Assembly: GCA_937902985.1 (NCBI GenBank)
Contig: CALFNG010000484.1
Location: 1-35,649 of the forward strand
Direction of reading: 5' to 3'
DNA: 35,649 nt
Source of the DNA: an uncultured Myxococcales bacterium
GTDB lineage: Bacteria > Myxococcota_A > Polyangia > Polyangiales > Polyangiaceae
The first letter of the stretch is position 1, and each line of letters starts with the position of its first letter. The notes under the pieces were generated by a model. It made no database searches. It worked only from the letters and a program-made list of their open reading frames with translations, and was not told where the DNA came from. Made by a program: the position numbers and the translations under genes. Below are positions 32,908-35,649 of the stretch, in pieces.

Positions 32908-33114
32908 GGGGAGAAACCGCGAAGACGCTGAGGCACGAAGGACCGATTGCGTCGAGAGGGGCCTCGCGTCGGGGCAGGCGGCTCCCCCCCTTGAACCACC
33001 CCTTGAACCACCCCTTGAACCTCCCCTTGAACCACCCCTTGAACCACCCCTTGAACCACCCCTTGAACCACCCCTTGAACACTACGCGCCTCAGCGCCTT
33101 TGCGGTTTCCCCCC
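32908..33114. repeat. Inverted 30-nt arms around a tandem repeat
   Basis: The left arm 32908-32937 (core AAACCGCGAAGACGCTGAGG) and the right arm 33085-33114 are inverted copies of each other, 26 of 30 positions alike, with all four differences transitions. The arm sequence resembles a 'CGCAAAGGCGCTGAGG' type of intergenic sequence found in many bacterial genomes (my recollection, not checked). It lies in the 274-bp gap between bamA and gyrA, which otherwise must carry the gyrA promoter. Confidence 0.7.
32991..33080. repeat. 12-bp tandem repeat, 8 copies
   Basis: TTGAACCACCCC repeats at exact 12-bp steps starting at 32991, 33003, 33015, 33027, 33039, 33051 and 33063, with a final partial TTGAAC at 33075. 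One copy (33015) reads TTGAACCTCCCC. A run of seven C precedes it. The unit is a multiple of three, so it gives open frames on both strands, but no ribosome-binding site, start or conserved partner protein supports coding. Confidence 0.95.
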
Positions 33115-33116
33115 GC

Positions 33117-35649
33117 TCAGAAGAAGTTGCCGATGGTGAACTCGAAGTCGCTGTGGTTCTCGTACGACAGGGGAGCGAGCGGGAAGCCCCACTCGAAGCG
33201 CAGGGGGCCGAGGGGCGAGAACCAGCGAATGCCGAAGCCGGTCGAGGTGCGCAGGTAGCCGAGGCTGCCGGGGAAGGTGAAGCAAGGCTGGACGACCTTG
33301 TCGAACTGCGGCGCCGGCGTGGTGCGGCAGAACTGGTCTTCGGTGTTCCACGCGTTGCCCGCGTCGAAGAAGACGACGCCGCGAATGCCGACCTTGTCGA
33401 TGATCGGGAACTCGAGTTCGAGGTTCTCGTATGCCTGCAGGTTGCCGCCGATGTTCGCGCCGTTGGCGATCGGCGGGGCGTTCGGATCGAGCGTCGACGT
33501 GAGCGGAAGCCGCGGGCCGATGCTCCGCAGGAAGAAGCCGCGGACGTCGAGGATGCCGCCGAGGAAATAGCGCTGGAAGATGGGGACGCCCTGCGGGTCG
33601 GGGCTCGTGATGAGGCCCATCTCGGTGTTTAGCTTGAGCACGAAGCCCGAGCCGGGCTGTCCGGTGCCGCCGCCGAGCGGGTAGTAGAAGCGCGCCGTCA
33701 GCTTGTGGCGCAGGTAGTTGAACTCGCTGCCGAACCCTTCGGACGCGAGCTCCGTCGACGCCTGGACGTACATGCCCGACGTCGGAAAGAGCCGGTTGTC
33801 GCGCGTGTCGTACGTGATCGTCGGCCGGAGGGAGAAGACGCGGCCCGAGTTGAAGAGGTTCGCGAGCGGGAGCTGCTGGAAGACGCTGGCGAACCCGGGC
33901 GTGCTGGTGCCGAAGAGCGTCGTCGTCGACGACGTGTCGACCGAGTCCCACTCCGTGGTCGCCGTCACCGACAGGCGCAGCCAGGGTTGGATGAGCGCGT
34001 AGCCGAACGTGAGCGACCCGCCGACGGACCGCCGCGCGAAGTTCGGGAACACGTAGAGCGTGTCGTAGAGCTCGATGCTCGAGTTCCAGTCGCTGTCGAG
34101 GAAGTACGGCTCGAAGAACCGGAGCGTCACGAGCTGGCGGAGCGCCGAAACCTGGGCCTGGAGCGCGAGCGACTGCCCGTTGCCGAACAAGTTCGCCTGC
34201 TGCACCTGCGCGGTGGCGATGAAGCTCTCGATCGAGCTGAAGCCGGCGCCGACCTGGAACGTGCCGGTCGGCTTCTCGGCCACCTCGATGTTGACCAGGA
34301 GCTTGTCGGGCGACGAGCCCTGTTCGGTCGATACGTCGACCCGGTCGAAGTAGCCCAGCGCCGTGATGCGCCGCTTGCTGTTCTCGAGGCCCGTCTCGCT
34401 GTAGAGCTGGCCCTCGGCGATCTCCATCTCGCGGCGAACCACCTTGTCGCGGGTCTTGGTGTTGCCCTTGATCTCGATCCGCTCGATGTGCACCGGCGGT
34501 CCGCGCTTTATCGGGATGATGATGTCGACCTGCTCGTGCACCGGGTCGAGGTCCGTGGCCGGCTCGGCCTCGACGTTGGCGTAGCCCGCGTCGTGATAGA
34601 GCGTGCGCACGGCCTGCAGGTCCTTGATGAGCTGCGCGCGGTTGAAGTAGTCGCCCGACTCGGCGTGGAGCAGCTGTCGCAGGGCCCGCCGCCCGCCGAG
34701 CGGCTCGACCTCGCGGTCTTCGTTGTCGTGCTCGTAGATGCGAAGCTGCCGGATCTTGAAGCGCGGTCCCTCGTGGATGACGATCGCGATGTCGATGCCC
34801 TGGCGGTCGGGCGTGAGCATCACGCGCGGCGTGCCGATCTGCACGCTCAGATAGCCCTTGTCGTAGTAGAGGGCACTGAGCATCAAGACGTCGCGCTCGA
34901 AGACGTCTTGCCGGTACGGTCCGCCCGACCCGAACGAGAAGAAGCCGCCGCTGCCGGTCTGGATCTGGTCGCGAAGCTCGGCGTCCGACACGTGGTCGTT
35001 GCCGATGAACGTGACGCGGCGCACGGTGACCGGCTGGTGCTCGACGATCTTGAACTTGACGACGACCTCGTTCTCGCGCGCGCTCACCACGTCGTAGCTG
35101 ACGTCGGCGAGGAAGAAGCCCTTCTCGCCGTAGGCGTCCTTGATCTTCTGCACGCTCCGGCGCACGGCGGGCACGCTCAGGATCGTGTTCGGCTTGATCT
35201 CGATGGCCTCGTTGAGCTTGTCGTTCTCGATCTCGTCGTTGCCCTCGAACGTGATCTCTTTGATGTTCGGGCGCTCGCGCACGACGAACCGGAGCACGAC
35301 GCCGCGGTCGTTGGTGGTCAGATCGACCTGGACGTCTTCGAAGAAGCCCGAGTCCCAGACGGCGTGCACGTCGCTCGTGAGGTTCGCGACCTTGAAGAGC
35401 TGCGTCGGCTTCTCGCGCAGATAGGAGAGGACGTCGTCGCGCGATACGCGGCGGTTGCCGACGACGTCGACGGCGACGATCGGGAGCCCTTCGGCCTGAT
35501 CGGCGACGGTGGGCGGCAGGACGATCGTCGGCTCAGCCGTAGCGGCGGTCGTGGTCGCGGGGGGGGCACCCGCGTCGGCCGCCGGGGCGGCGGAGGCGTC
35601 AGCACCGGGACTGCCCGCCGCGGCCGGAGCGGGGGTCGCTGCGGCCGTC
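33117..35649 (-). CDS. bamA: Outer-membrane assembly factor BamA (start beyond the window)
   Basis: The barrel-insertion catalyst of the BAM complex. 843 residues are visible, and the frame is open to the window edge, so the signal peptide and start are missing. The visible N-terminus is an Ala/Pro/Thr-rich linker (about 60 residues) before POTRA 1 ([20 protein letters not shown]). Further POTRA domains follow ([39 protein letters not shown] and [20 protein letters not shown]). The barrel has the loop-6 motif [10 protein letters not shown] and a C-terminal beta-signal ending in Phe (FEFTIGNFF). A GTG at 35369 is not the start, because the first POTRA domain continues upstream of it. It is upstream of gyrA on the same strand, with the repeat region between. 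Confidence 0.95.
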   Translation of the reverse strand, partial: TAAATPAPAAAGSPGADASAAPAADAGAPPATTTAATAEPTIVLPPTVADQAEGLPIVAVDVVGNRRVSRDDVLSYLREKPTQLFKVANLTSDVHAVWDSGFFEDVQVDLTTNDRGVVLRFVVRERPNIKEITFEGNDEIENDKLNEAIEIKPNTILSVPAVRRSVQKIKDAYGEKGFFLADVSYDVVSARENEVVVKFKIVEHQPVTVRRVTFIGNDHVSDAELRDQIQTGSGGFFSFGSGGPYRQDVFERDVLMLSALYYDKGYLSVQIGTPRVMLTPDRQGIDIAIVIHEGPRFKIRQLRIYEHDNEDREVEPLGGRRALRQLLHAESGDYFNRAQLIKDLQAVRTLYHDAGYANVEAEPATDLDPVHEQVDIIIPIKRGPPVHIERIEIKGNTKTRDKVVRREMEIAEGQLYSETGLENSKRRITALGYFDRVDVSTEQGSSPDKLLVNIEVAEKPTGTFQVGAGFSSIESFIATAQVQQANLFGNGQSLALQAQVSALRQLVTLRFFEPYFLDSDWNSSIELYDTLYVFPNFARRSVGGSLTFGYALIQPWLRLSVTATTEWDSVDTSSTTTLFGTSTPGFASVFQQLPLANLFNSGRVFSLRPTITYDTRDNRLFPTSGMYVQASTELASEGFGSEFNYLRHKLTARFYYPLGGGTGQPGSGFVLKLNTEMGLITSPDPQGVPIFQRYFLGGILDVRGFFLRSIGPRLPLTSTLDPNAPPIANGANIGGNLQAYENLELEFPIIDKVGIRGVVFFDAGNAWNTEDQFCRTTPAPQFDKVVQPCFTFPGSLGYLRTSTGFGIRWFSPLGPLRFEWGFPLAPLSYENHSDFEFTIGNFF

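Noticed and set aside
30219-33071. Very long minus-strand open frame continuous with nth
   Set aside because: It runs through gyrA in another frame, has Arg/Ala/His-rich composition with no recognisable domain, and is explained by GC-rich third-position bias. Only the part after the gyrA stop is nth.
32991-33080. CRISPR array or small repetitive peptide gene
   Set aside because: The unit is only 12 bp with no spacers, so it is not CRISPR. In-frame peptides (VQGV or FKGW repeats) have no ribosome-binding site or fitting start.
30560-33139. 859-codon plus-strand frame antisense to gyrA
   Set aside because: It mirrors gyrA codon structure (Asp/Val/Leu/Arg-rich), has no domain or ribosome-binding site, and includes the 12-bp repeat as LNHP repeats.

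Overview
The window is dense, GC-rich bacterial chromosome with no phage, plasmid, transposase, tRNA, rRNA or CRISPR that I can see. Gene content and style suggest a Myxococcota bacterium, probably of the Sorangium/Polyangia kind. The hints are very high GC with alanine/proline-rich linkers, paired M16 peptidases, a lipoprotein propeller built from W-G-S/T...DVW-x-VG repeats, many TPR proteins, a TM1570-type methyltransferase behind trmD, and J-domain and hypothetical proteins carrying one small winged-helix-like module. The taxonomic call is inference.

Layout. 1-545: two tandem hairpins and a small protein with the winged-helix-like module (minus). 546-3339: mutY and a TolC-family protein (plus). 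3362-11737: a six-gene minus-strand series, read from high to low coordinate: LpxL-type acyltransferase, J-domain/TPR protein, DnaK, second module-bearing protein, TPR protein with a cyclin/TFIIB-like C-terminus, a 126-nt hairpin, second TolC-family protein. 11824-14756: two overlapping M16 peptidase genes, one with and one without the zinc site. 14782-15986: aroG (DAHP synthase) behind a clear intrinsic terminator with an upstream complementary segment, so a probable attenuator. 16122-18969: propeller lipoprotein, envelope protein, SCP2-like protein. 19070-21531: rpsP-khpA-rimM-trmD-TM1570 operon. 21539-24838: TrmN6-like methyltransferase, queG, cyclopropane-fatty-acid-synthase-like methyltransferase. 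25109-27570: secreted TPR protein coupled to meaB. 27563-28750: short GspE/PilB-type ATPase. 28751-29282: non-coding, with degenerate repeats. 29283-35649: nth, gyrA, a 12-bp tandem repeat framed by inverted arms, and bamA, which runs off the window edge.

Most of this is housekeeping. Five places deserve attention: (i) the DnaK/J/module/TPR gene series, which looks like a dedicated, uncharacterised chaperone-linked system; (ii) the TPR protein with a cyclin-like tail; (iii) the aroG leader; (iv) the 126-nt hairpin; (v) the tandem repeat and inverted arms between bamA and gyrA. Protein functions come from recognising motifs by eye. No database search or folding calculation was run.
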